A DNA stretch of 12,223 nt from Desulfobulbaceae bacterium (lineage in GTDB: Bacteria; Desulfobacterota; Desulfobulbia; Desulfobulbales; Desulfurivibrionaceae). Shown piece after piece: positions 1-6,881 of the stretch. A program made the translations under genes and the position numbers. The DNA is taken from positions 1 through 12,223 of the forward strand of contig PWOG01000075.1 in the NCBI GenBank assembly GCA_003557565.1, written 5' to 3'. The notes under the pieces were generated by a model. That model worked only from the letters and a program-made list of their open reading frames with translations. It was not told the origin of the DNA and did not search any database. Position 1 is the stretch's first letter. Each line of letters begins with the position of its first letter.

Positions 1-2
1 AT

Positions 3-1229
3 ATCACCGCTTTGTTTCCCAACTCCCGAGCCCTGATCGTCAGCGGCAAGGTGATCGATCGGGCCATGCTGGCCAAGGGCCACTGCCTGACCATCGCCGC
101 CAACGCCCGCAATCCTTTTGTAATCCGCGGCACCCTGGCCGCGGCCCAGCGGGCGGGCGCCGCCGTCATCATCGAGATCGCCCGTTCCGAGGGCGGGGCC
201 AACGCCTACTGCCCGATCAATTACTGGAACATGGCCACCCTGGTGGACGCGGCCATGAACGAAATGGGAATCACTGTCCCGGTGGCCATCCATGCCGACC
301 ATTACGGGCTGAAAAAGGAAAGCGAGATCGACTTCGCCAAGATGGAGATCCCAACCCTGTTCGAGCACGGGATCACCTCCATCGCCATTGACGCCTCCCA
401 CATGCCCGACGACAAAAACCTGCTGACCAGTCTGTCCTTAAGCCAGCTGGTACCGGGCTGGGCCGGGTATGAAACCGAAGTGGGGGAAATCAAGGGCACC
501 AGCGGCCTTTCCACCCCCGACGAGGCCCTGTTCCTGATCCAGGGGCTCAACGCCCACAACGTCTTTCCCGACTGGATCGCCTTGAACAACGGCACCACCC
601 ACGGAATCGAGGCCAGCGACGCCGGCATCGACGTCGAGCTGACCCGCGAGATTCACGATCAACTGGCGCCCTACAGGGTTTCCGGAGCCCAGCACGGCAC
701 CTCGGGCAACTCCTCGGAGCGGCTGCGGGCCATCGCCGAGCAGACCCGGACCACCAAGGCCAATGTCGCCACCGCCCTGCAGATGGTGTCCTGGGGCCTG
801 GAGGTCAACGACTACGGCAACGCCAAACTGGACGCCGACGGCCGCTTCATCAAGGTGAAAAACGAAGGCGTCACCGAGGCCATGTGGGAGGAAATGGTGG
901 CCTACGCCGAGGCCCAGGGCTGGAAAAGCGGGGATTACAAAAAGCTCAACCTGGTCTTTGCCAACCGCCTTACGGGCCTGCCCGCACCGGTGCGGCAACG
1001 GATGTGCAAGGCGGTGGAGGATTTCGTCTACAAGCTGCTCACCGACGTCTTCAACGCGGAAAATACCGCCGAGGAGGCACTGGCGGCAATCATCCGGCAG
1101 GGAAGCCATGATCTGGGCCCCAAGGTTGAACGCCTGGAGGATCCGGCCGAGTGGACCAATGAAAAGATCACCCGGAAAGCCGCCACCCTGGACAGCGACA
1201 AGGGGCCGGAGGGTGACTTTGACGATTGA
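3..1229 (+). CDS. Class II fructose/ketose-bisphosphate aldolase (5' truncated)
   Basis: Zinc-dependent class II aldolase, expected to cleave or form a ketose 1,6-bisphosphate (fructose-1,6-bisphosphate to DHAP plus glyceraldehyde-3-phosphate) in the cytosol. Numbering from the TTG at 12: the HADH motif at 94-97 supplies the catalytic Asp96 and zinc ligand His97. His197 in NNGTTHG and His228 in QHGTSG fit the other two zinc ligands, and YETEVGEI (153-160) the conserved acidic strand. The phosphate/substrate loop reads KANVATAL (250-257), with Ala where E. coli FbaA has Asp288; this is closer to the NVATE form of tagatose-type enzymes, so sugar specificity is uncertain. The frame is open to the left edge with no ribosome site before the TTG, so the real start lies upstream. 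At 405 or more residues it is longer than the usual 300-360, with extra C-terminal helices. It ends at TGA 1227-1229 before a terminator. The family call is firm; the substrate is inferred. Confidence 0.86.
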   Translation: MTALFPNSRALIVSGKVIDRAMLAKGHCLTIAANARNPFVIRGTLAAAQRAGAAVIIEIARSEGGANAYCPINYWNMATLVDAAMNEMGITVPVAIHADHYGLKKESEIDFAKMEIPTLFEHGITSIAIDASHMPDDKNLLTSLSLSQLVPGWAGYETEVGEIKGTSGLSTPDEALFLIQGLNAHNVFPDWIALNNGTTHGIEASDAGIDVELTREIHDQLAPYRVSGAQHGTSGNSSERLRAIAEQTRTTKANVATALQMVSWGLEVNDYGNAKLDADGRFIKVKNEGVTEAMWEEMVAYAEAQGWKSGDYKKLNLVFANRLTGLPAPVRQRMCKAVEDFVYKLLTDVFNAENTAEEALAAIIRQGSHDLGPKVERLEDPAEWTNEKITRKAATLDSDKGPEGDFDD

Positions 1230-1251
1230 TCAGCCGGGGCCTGAAACAAGG

Positions 1252-1300
1252 AAAGCCGTTATCACCCAAAACTCATAAGGGGCGGCGATAACGGCTTTTT
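1252..1300 (+). terminator. Intrinsic terminator after the aldolase gene
   Basis: A perfect 12-bp stem, AAAGCCGTTATC (1252-1263) with GATAACGGCTTT (1287-1298), encloses a 23-nt loop and runs into five T residues at 1296-1300. It starts 22 bp after the aldolase stop. On the minus strand the same stem is followed only by a short T stretch, so any help in ending tatA transcripts from the other side would be weak. Confidence 0.78.
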
Positions 1301-1333
1301 GCCGGTCGTAAACTTCAGCAAGCCAGCAACCTG

Positions 1334-1467
1334 TTGATCTAACGGGGCGTAACCGTTCAGCAGCGCCGCAGACTCGATCAATCGGCCCGGCGCAGCGTAC
1401 ACAGGGTACTGGAAGCCTGGCTGATCGATCGAAGATGAGGTGCTGCAGAACGGTTACGGCCGATCAA
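1334..1467. repeat. Large imperfect palindrome 3' of tatA
   Basis: Nested inverted repeats span most of the aldolase-tatA gap. The outer arms are GTAACCGTTCAGCAGC (1349-1364) and GCTGCAGAACGGTTAC (1442-1457), 15 of 16 complementary. Inside is a symmetric 9 x 9 nt unpaired block (1365-1373 and 1433-1441). Next come inner arms 1374-1387 and 1419-1432, 12 of 14 complementary plus one G-T wobble in RNA. A 31-nt centre holds a small GTAC/GTAC hairpin (1397-1400 and 1406-1409). Outside the main stem, TTGATC (1334-1339) again faces GATCAA (1462-1467), offset by 4 nt. The size and near-symmetry suggest a small palindromic intergenic element or a structured 3' region of the tatA transcript. No transposase is nearby and I do not recognise a named family. 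Confidence 0.6.
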
Positions 1468-1479
1468 GAAAAGTAAGGG

Positions 1480-1728
1480 CTACTTGCTTTCGCTTTTGCT
1501 GTCATTGTTGCCAACATCCTTAACCTTGTTCACCTCTTCCTCAATGTCGCTCTTTAAAGACTTGAGTTCGTTGGCCCCGCTTTCCTGCTCGACCTCCTTA
1601 ACCCCCTTCTTAAAGGAACTTATGGCCTTGCCCAGACCAGAGCCGATTTCCGGCAGTTTTTTGCCGCCAAAAACCAGAAAGGCGATAATCAGGATTACGA
1701 TCAACTCCGGCATACCTAAACCAAACAT
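1480..1728 (-). CDS. tatA: Sec-independent translocase subunit TatA
   Basis: Small subunit (82 aa) of the twin-arginine translocase; TatA oligomers form the route by which folded, often cofactor-bearing proteins cross the inner membrane. The architecture is diagnostic: a short periplasmic start, a membrane helix at about 5-20 (PELIVILIIAFLVF), the FGGKKLPEIG hinge at 20-29, an amphipathic helix (about 30-45), and a charged Lys/Glu/Ser-rich tail. A good ribosome site, AGGAGA, lies at 1735-1740, 6 nt before the ATG, fixing the start. TatB is less likely because the protein is short and has the canonical FGG-KLPE hinge. It stands alone: no tatB or tatC is next to it, so the rest of the translocase must be encoded elsewhere. 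It is transcribed divergently from znuA and convergently with the aldolase gene. Confidence 0.93.
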   Translation of the reverse strand: MFGLGMPELIVILIIAFLVFGGKKLPEIGSGLGKAISSFKKGVKEVEQESGANELKSLKSDIEEEVNKVKDVGNNDSKSESK

Positions 1729-1803
1729 GGCAGTTCTCCTTGACTCTATGCTACTAGCTGCGGTAACGACAAAACTGAATTTGCCCCCAACTTTTCCGTC
1801 GCC

Positions 1804-1866
1804 ACTTATTTAAAAGTTATAAGTTATAAAGTTAGTGGTTGAGTAACACACTTTAACTCATATCAC
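1804..1866. promoter_or_regulatory. AT-rich divergent control region between tatA and znuA
   Basis: This is the core of the 272-bp tatA-znuA gap, far more AT-rich than its surroundings. It contains the symmetric TTATAAGTTATAA (1817-1829), an overlapping inverted pair ACTTAT/ATAAGT (1804-1809 and 1819-1824), and TGAGT/ACTCA (1840-1844 and 1856-1860). The last dyad lies in the spacer of a weak sigma-70-like plus-strand promoter, TTGAGT (1839-1844), 16 nt, TATCAC (1861-1866). Read on the minus strand, the repeated TATAAC units could serve as -10 elements for tatA. A zinc-responsive Fur-family repressor (Zur) site would be expected near znuA, but nothing matches a consensus I can state with confidence. 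The presence of a control region is likely; the individual boxes are inference. Confidence 0.35.
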
Positions 1867-2000
1867 AGGAAAAAAAACCATCTTTCGCAATCCTTCTTGC
1901 TAAAGAAGATCTTACAAGGTACATGAAATGAAAGGGTTGGGGGGTCGCCCGCGCCCATGAATCACAGCCTCTTATTTAATAAAATCCACGGAACATCGGT

Positions 2001-2939
2001 ATGACTTCTATTTTATCCCCACGCTTTGCCCCCCTGCTGCTTTGCTGCTGGCTCCTGCTCACCGCCCCGGCCACCGGCGGCGAACTCAAGGTGGTCACCG
2101 GCATCGCGCCGCTGTCTTATCTGGTGGAAGAAATCGGCGGCGACCTGGTCCGGACCGGCACCCTGATCCCGTCGGGCCAGGATCCCCACACTTTTGAACC
2201 CCGCCCCGGACAGATCAGCGAGCTGAGCCGGGCCGATCTGTATTTTTCCCTGGACATGCCCTTTGAACGAACCCTGCTGACCAAACTGCCCCGACGGAAA
2301 GATGCCGGGCCACGCATTATCGATGTTTCGGAGGGAATCGACAAACTGCCCATGCCGGAACACCATCATGACCATGACCAAGGGCAAGGTCATGACCCCA
2401 ATCATGGCGACAACGCGGACAAAGGCCACCACCATGGCGAGGCGGATCCCCATATCTGGCTGGGTCCGCCCCAACTGCTGACCATCATCGAGCATATCCG
2501 GGCTGAATTGAGCACCGCAGACCCGGACAGCACTGAGGTCTACCGGGAAAACCATGACCGACTGCAAGAGGCTATCAAAGACTTGCACGCCCGGAACCGG
2601 CAACTGCTGGCCCCGGTGGCCGGCCAGACCTTCTTTGTCTATCACCCGGCCTTTGGTTATTTCGCCAAGGCCTACGAGCTGCGGCAAAAACCCGTGGAAA
2701 TCGCCGGTAAATCACCGGCCCCGCGACAACTGATCAAGCTGATCGAGATGGCTCGCCGGGAAGGCGTGCGGGTTATCTTCGTTCAACCCCAGTTCGACCA
2801 GAGCAGCGCCCAGGCCGTGGCCCGGGCCATCGACGGTGCGGTGGTTGCCCTGGACCCACTGGCCGCCGACGTGCTGGTAAACCTGGAACACATGGCGACC
2901 AAGATCCGGGACGGCCTGAAAAACAACCGGGAACAATGA
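2001..2939 (+). CDS. znuA: Zinc ABC transporter, periplasmic zinc-binding protein
   Basis: Cluster A-I solute-binding protein (312 aa) that captures zinc in the periplasm and passes it to ZnuB. It begins with a signal peptide: hydrophobic core about 10-22, cleavage probably near 25-27. Metal-site residues fall in the family positions: His63 (DPHTFEP), His151 (DPHIWLGP), His215 (YHPAFGYFA), plus Asp285 (ALDPLAAD) where the carboxylate sits. A His/Asp-rich flexible loop (about 121-145, nine His) lies just before DPHIW; such loops mark zinc rather than manganese members. The central linker helix (about 175-200) and C-terminal lobe (RVIFVQPQF, 257-265) are normal. The ribosome site is weak (GGA at 1990-1992), but no better in-frame start is visible and the signal peptide fits this ATG. 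Its TGA overlaps the znuC ATG by 4 nt (ATGA), so translation is probably coupled. Confidence 0.93.
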   Translation: MTSILSPRFAPLLLCCWLLLTAPATGGELKVVTGIAPLSYLVEEIGGDLVRTGTLIPSGQDPHTFEPRPGQISELSRADLYFSLDMPFERTLLTKLPRRKDAGPRIIDVSEGIDKLPMPEHHHDHDQGQGHDPNHGDNADKGHHHGEADPHIWLGPPQLLTIIEHIRAELSTADPDSTEVYRENHDRLQEAIKDLHARNRQLLAPVAGQTFFVYHPAFGYFAKAYELRQKPVEIAGKSPAPRQLIKLIEMARREGVRVIFVQPQFDQSSAQAVARAIDGAVVALDPLAADVLVNLEHMATKIRDGLKNNREQ

Positions 2940-3739
2940 GCGAGGGCAGCAGTGCCATAAACGCTTCCGATCCGGCCATCGTGGTCCGTGATCTGGATTT
3001 CGCTTACAACCACAAGCAGTTGACGGTCCTGGACAAGGTCAACCTGAAGATCAATCATCTGGATTCCATCTGCCTGGTTGGCCCCAACGGCGGGGGCAAG
3101 ACCACCCTGCTCAAGCTGATCCTGGGGCTGCTGACCCCGCAGCAGGGTGAACTCAGGGTGCTGGGGCATCCCCCCGCCGACGTCCGCCTGCGCCTGGGCT
3201 ATGTTCCCCAGTACGCCTACTACGATCCTCTGTTTCCGGTCACCGTTTTGGACGTGGTGCTTATGGGCCGCCTGGGCCTGCAACCCCTGGGCTGGTACCG
3301 GGACGCCGACCGCCGGGCGGCGGAAAAGGCCCTGGCCCAGATGAAGATGGAACATCTGGCCGCCCGACGCTTTGCCGATATTTCCGGGGGGCAGCGCCAG
3401 CGGGTACTGATCGCCCGGGCCCTGGCCAGCGATGCCGAGATCCTGCTGCTGGATGAACCCACCGCCAATATCGATATTCAATCCGAACAAAGCCTGTTCG
3501 CCCTGCTCAAGGAGCTGAACCGAACCCGTACCATCGTGGTGGTCACCCACGATATCGGCTTTGCCTCCAGCTTTTTTCAACGGGTGGCCTGCGTCAACCG
3601 CCAGGTGGCCACCCACCCGGTCGCGGAGCTCAACGGCCGGATGATCCAGGAACTCTACGGCGGCGAAGTGTCCATGATCAGGCATGACCACAACTGTGCC
3701 GGACAGCACTGCCGCCCGGGGGAGAACCGCGGTGTTTGA
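2936..3739 (+). CDS. znuC: Zinc ABC transporter, ATP-binding protein
   Basis: Cytoplasmic ATPase (267 aa) that drives zinc import through ZnuB. All ABC landmarks are intact: Walker A GPNGGGKTT (49-57), Q-loop Gln92 (YVPQYAYYD), signature SGGQRQR (150-156), Walker B ILLLDEPT (169-176) and switch His205 (VVTHD). The YVPQ-YYD-FPVTV block is typical of metal-type (ZnuC/MntB-like) ATPases. The C-terminus carries a short His/Cys tail, with His250, His252, Cys255, His258 and Cys259, that could bind zinc, a frequent but variable decoration in this family. It starts inside the znuA stop (4-nt overlap), and the end of its coding region contains the znuB ribosome site and start. Confidence 0.94.
   Translation: MSEGSSAINASDPAIVVRDLDFAYNHKQLTVLDKVNLKINHLDSICLVGPNGGGKTTLLKLILGLLTPQQGELRVLGHPPADVRLRLGYVPQYAYYDPLFPVTVLDVVLMGRLGLQPLGWYRDADRRAAEKALAQMKMEHLAARRFADISGGQRQRVLIARALASDAEILLLDEPTANIDIQSEQSLFALLKELNRTRTIVVVTHDIGFASSFFQRVACVNRQVATHPVAELNGRMIQELYGGEVSMIRHDHNCAGQHCRPGENRGV
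3718..3726 (+). promoter_or_regulatory. Ribosome binding site that decides the znuB start
   Basis: GGGGGAGAA inside the 3' end of znuC lies 5 nt before the GTG at 3732. The alternative in-frame ATG at 3684 has no purine-rich site upstream and would overlap znuC by 56 nt. The GTG therefore gives the better start, with an 8-nt overlap with znuC. Confidence 0.7.
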
Positions 3740-4565
3740 GATTATCGAAGCCCTGGGCAGTCCGGACATCCCCTTTTTCCGCTACGCCTTCCTGCTGGGG
3801 CTACTGGCCAGCGTATCCTTCGGCATCGTCGGCACCTACGTGGTGGCCAAGCGCATCAGCTACCTGGCCGGGGCCATCGCTCATTGCGTGCTGGGGGGTA
3901 TCGGCGCCGGCCTGTATCTGCAGCACCAGGTGGGAATAAGCTGGTTCGACCCGCTTTACGGGGCCCTGATCGCCGCCCTGCTGGCGGCTTTGATCATCGG
4001 ACTGGTCAGCATCCACGCCAAGCAGCGGGAAGATACGGTGATCGGGGCGCTCTGGGCCACGGGCATGGCCATCGGCCTGCTGTTCATCGCCAAGACCCCG
4101 GGCTATGTCGAGCCCATGAATTACCTGTTCGGCAACATCCTGCTCATTTCCAAGACCGATATCTGGCTGGTCCTGAGCCTGAACCTGGTGGTGGTGACGA
4201 TAACCCTGCTTTTTTACCACAAGCTGCTGGCGGTTTGTTTCGACGAGGAATTCGCCCGCCTGCGCGGGCTCAACAGCAATTTCTACCATCTCCTGCTGCT
4301 GTGCCTCACCGCCCTGACCGTGGTGCTGCTGGTGAGGATAGTGGGGATCATCATGGTCATCGCCCTGCTGACCCTGCCGGCGGCGGTGGCCGGTACCTTC
4401 GCCCGGACCCTGGGCCGGATGATGCTCGGGGCCATCTTCTGCTGCATGTTATTTGTCAGCACCGGCCTGGGCATCAGCTTTATCCATGACCTGCCCAGCG
4501 GCCCCACCATCATCCTGGTGGCGGCCGGAGCCTACCTGGCGGCCCTGGCCGTCAGCCGGCGGTAA
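3732..4565 (+). CDS. znuB: Zinc ABC transporter, membrane permease
   Basis: ABC-3 family permease (277 aa from the chosen GTG) forming the inner-membrane zinc channel. The protein is strongly hydrophobic, with about 7-8 membrane helices. Family hallmarks are present: an early FFRYAFLLGLLASVSFGIVGTYVV segment, the SYLAGAIAHCVLGGIGAG stretch, the GTYVVAKR loop and the C-terminal LLTLPAAVAGTF motif that contacts the ATPase. Choosing GTG 3732 (ribosome site at 3718-3726) removes 16 residues of polar, unconserved-looking sequence that an ATG start at 3684 would add. It overlaps the last codons of znuC and closes the znuACB operon. No zur, second binding protein or zinc metallochaperone follows; the next gene is convergent. 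After the stop, a GGGCCAA/TTGGTCC hairpin (4576-4582 with 4600-4606) overlaps a dispersed repeat and has no T-run. Confidence 0.92.
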   Translation: MFEIIEALGSPDIPFFRYAFLLGLLASVSFGIVGTYVVAKRISYLAGAIAHCVLGGIGAGLYLQHQVGISWFDPLYGALIAALLAALIIGLVSIHAKQREDTVIGALWATGMAIGLLFIAKTPGYVEPMNYLFGNILLISKTDIWLVLSLNLVVVTITLLFYHKLLAVCFDEEFARLRGLNSNFYHLLLLCLTALTVVLLVRIVGIIMVIALLTLPAAVAGTFARTLGRMMLGAIFCCMLFVSTGLGISFIHDLPSGPTIILVAAGAYLAALAVSRR

Positions 4566-4578
4566 CCGCCAGTCAGGG

Positions 4579-4713
4579 CCAAGGCAGCCCATCCCAGGGT
4601 TGGTCCCGTTAGCAACTACCGGGGTGACGCAGTTTGCGGCAAGCCCCGACGGCGCTGTGTACTTCAGGACGTGAGCCGGCCCGATCGCCGCAATATGCGG
4701 TGCCCCGTGATCG
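4579..4713 (-). repeat. Dispersed intergenic repeat, copy 1
   Basis: Read on the minus strand, this 135-bp block begins CGATCACGGGGCACCG seven nt after the HK3 stop codon and ends near GGGCTGCCTTGG. Both ends match the block at 11381-11455: about 21 of 26 bases at the 5' end, and TAACGGGACCAACCC against TTACGGGACAAACCC near the 3' end. Copy 1 has about 60 nt more in the middle, including a CCGCA/TGCGG hairpin (4688-4700) flanked by CGATC/GATCG (4682-4686 and 4709-4713). A CCC/GGG hairpin near the 3' end (4588-4599) corresponds to a stronger one in copy 2. It fills nearly the whole convergent znuB-HK3 gap. I take it for a member of a dispersed repeat family; its role is unknown. Confidence 0.6.
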
Positions 4714-4719
4714 TTTGGG

Positions 4720-6855
4720 TCAGGCCTCTTCCTTGGCCCGGGGCAGCTCAAATACAATCGCCGCCCCTCCCAGCTCGCTTTGCTCAATCCTGATCTCCCC
4801 TCCCCGGCTGTCGACAATCCTGCGGGCGATGGCCAGTCCCAGACCGGTACCTTCTTCAGTAGACTCAAGCCTTTCAAACAGACTGAAGACCCTTTCCCGC
4901 TGGGACGCAGGAATCCCAAGGCCGTTGTCCTCGATCCGGTAACGTACCCGTTCGGGGTCACTCTCGCCGCTTATCCGAATCAACAGGGGCTGATGCTGCG
5001 GGGCATGCTTCAAGGCATTGTCCAACAACACTGCCAGCAGTTGCCGCAGATGCCGCCGGTCCAGCGGCGCCGGCGGCAATTCACCCACCTCGATCCGGCC
5101 GCCGGCTTTGGCCAGCCTGGGGGCCAGACATTTGCTCTCGGCCTTGATTACTTCCCGGACATCGGCCGATCCCGAATCCTCCGAAATACTTGCATCGGCG
5201 ACCAAATATTGCTGAATATCCTTTACCAGGTTCCTGAGCCGCCGGGCTTCGGCCTCGATATAATCCAAAGAGAGTTGTTCATCGGCATCAATTGCCAAGG
5301 GATCAACATTTTTGCGCAACCGCTGGGCATAGGTCACCACCCTTCGGGCCGGCTCCTGCAGGTTATGGGCCATCACCTCGGTCAAGCGCGCCATCTCCCG
5401 GTTGGAACGGGTCAGGGCGGCAAGCATGTGCTCCCGCTTAACCTCACCCTGGCGGCGTTCAATTTCCGCCGCTGCCCGCACCGCAAAACTTTTAAGCAGC
5501 GGGGTGTTCTGCGGATCTTCGGCCATGGGCAGATCGTCGATAATCGCCAGCAGGCCGATCACCTCGCCGGTGGAAGCGCGCAGCGGAGTCCCCCAGTAGC
5601 TCTCCACGTTCATCTCCACCAGCAACCGATCATTGGGAAAAAAATGTGTTACATCACGAGGATAAAAACATACCCCCCGACTGACAACATCACCGCAAGG
5701 GGTGCCGACCAGGTCATAACTGAAGTTGTCAACCAGCCTGCCTTCACTGCAGACCGCGACGGTATGGGCAACAACGGGATGCCGGGTGCCGACCTCGGCG
5801 ATCAGGGCAAGGCGCTTGCCCTGGGAAGCCGCAATTTCGCGGACCAGAAACGCTAAAATATTATTCTGTTGCTGGTTGTCGCTTTCGGCCAGCACCCGCA
5901 GTGCCTCGCTGGCCTTTTTTTGCCTGGTTATATCGGAAACACTGCCGTCCACCCGGTGCGGACGACCCTGATCATCGACCACGACCCGCCGTTTGTCCCG
6001 GACCCAGGCAAGAGTGCCGTCACGCCTGATGATCCGGTATTCAAGATCCACCGCCATACCCGAACGCAGCTGCTCCATGATAACTTCAACCAGGTGACGG
6101 TCATCGGGATGGAGCAGCTCCACCCACAACCCCGGGTTTGCCGAAAAAGCGGCTACCGGGTAACCGGAAATACTTTCCGCCGCCGGGCTGGCAAACAGCA
6201 GCTCCATATCCGGCCAGGAAACCGACCATACCGCATCACTGACATTGGCCAGGATATCGGCCAGTCTTGCCTCGCTTTCGCGCAGAGCCCGCTGCGTCTC
6301 CCGACGGTTGATAGCCCCGGCGATGATCTCCGCCACCACCTGCAGCATCCGCAGCTGATGATAAGGCCAGATGAACTGCCCCGTCACCGAATCAAAACCC
6401 AGGAAGCCCAACAAGGACCCTTGCGCATCCAGCATGGGCAGGCAAACCAGGGATTTGATCTCTTGGGCCCGGAATTCCTCCTGTTCGGGGGCGGCTTCCG
6501 GGGGCAGGGCTTCAATGTCGGAAATCTGCAGGGGCCGAGACTCCAGCATCCTGGCCAGCAACCAGGGCATTTTATCAACGGCCAGCTTTCGACTCCGGTT
6601 TTTCTGGGAAGCAACCCCTGCGGCGCACCACTCATGGGTATTGTCCATCCAAACCAGATCGGGAGAAAAACGAAAGATGTAGCTGCGATCCTGGTCAAAA
6701 AACTCTCCCAGGCGGGCGAGAAAACACTCCACCGTGGCATCAAAGTCATGCTCATCGACATTGGCGAACCGGGAAGAAATATCCGCCACCAGCTGCTGCA
6801 AAGGAAACCCCGGGGAATCCTGCCCGCTGCCGTTATGTTCCGATTCAAGAGTCAT
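4720..6855 (-). CDS. Soluble GAF-PAS-GAF sensor histidine kinase (HK3)
   Basis: Cytoplasmic histidine kinase of 711 aa, with no signal peptide or membrane helix. Apparent order: GAF (about 37-185), PAS of the PAS_3 type (about 195-315, with HPDDR at 249-253 and a final GSVSDITRQ), a second GAF-like domain (about 330-468), then HisKA and HATPase_c. The phosphoacceptor is His497 in AHNLQEPAR. The catalytic domain has the N-box Asn613 (LLDNALKHA), DNGLGIP (643-649), FSLFERL (657-663) and GTGLGLA (669-675), so ATP binding should be intact. The residue after the phosphoacceptor His is Asn498 instead of the usual Asp/Glu. There is no receiver or Hpt domain. A GGTGA ribosome site (6862-6866) precedes the ATG by 6 nt, and the upstream kinase ends 26 bp away, so the two are probably co-transcribed. 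No response regulator follows. The signals read by its GAF and PAS domains cannot be named. Confidence 0.88.
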   Translation of the reverse strand: MTLESEHNGSGQDSPGFPLQQLVADISSRFANVDEHDFDATVECFLARLGEFFDQDRSYIFRFSPDLVWMDNTHEWCAAGVASQKNRSRKLAVDKMPWLLARMLESRPLQISDIEALPPEAAPEQEEFRAQEIKSLVCLPMLDAQGSLLGFLGFDSVTGQFIWPYHQLRMLQVVAEIIAGAINRRETQRALRESEARLADILANVSDAVWSVSWPDMELLFASPAAESISGYPVAAFSANPGLWVELLHPDDRHLVEVIMEQLRSGMAVDLEYRIIRRDGTLAWVRDKRRVVVDDQGRPHRVDGSVSDITRQKKASEALRVLAESDNQQQNNILAFLVREIAASQGKRLALIAEVGTRHPVVAHTVAVCSEGRLVDNFSYDLVGTPCGDVVSRGVCFYPRDVTHFFPNDRLLVEMNVESYWGTPLRASTGEVIGLLAIIDDLPMAEDPQNTPLLKSFAVRAAAEIERRQGEVKREHMLAALTRSNREMARLTEVMAHNLQEPARRVVTYAQRLRKNVDPLAIDADEQLSLDYIEAEARRLRNLVKDIQQYLVADASISEDSGSADVREVIKAESKCLAPRLAKAGGRIEVGELPPAPLDRRHLRQLLAVLLDNALKHAPQHQPLLIRISGESDPERVRYRIEDNGLGIPASQRERVFSLFERLESTEEGTGLGLAIARRIVDSRGGEIRIEQSELGGAAIVFELPRAKEEA

Positions 6856-6881
6856 TTCGTTTCACCAAAGGTTCCCTGCCA

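Noticed and set aside
1262..1453. Minus-strand open frame of 63 codons through the palindrome, reading like protein (contains LLNGYAPLDQQ)
   Set aside because: No ATG or GTG start with a ribosome site, and it overlaps the palindrome and the aldolase terminator. It is more likely chance openness of a repeat; it could also be a decayed gene end.
1334..1467. Palindrome as an integron attC site
   Set aside because: ATCTAAC at 1337-1343 fits the RYYYAAC end, but the other end reads GTTACGG instead of GTTRRRY, and there is no integrase or cassette array.
3684..3731. Upstream ATG as the znuB start
   Set aside because: No ribosome site, and the added 16 residues are polar and rich in Thr and Arg; GTG 3732 has GGGGGAGAA five nt before it.
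2783..3769. 328-codon minus-strand open frame opposite znuC
   Set aside because: It lies antisense to an intact ABC ATPase with all motifs; openness is expected from GC-rich codon bias.
4780..5856. Long plus-strand open frame opposite HK3
   Set aside because: It mirrors the codon structure of the well-supported HK3 gene, has no ribosome site and shows no recognisable domain. The same holds for 5869-6891, 7764-8672 and 10391-10915.
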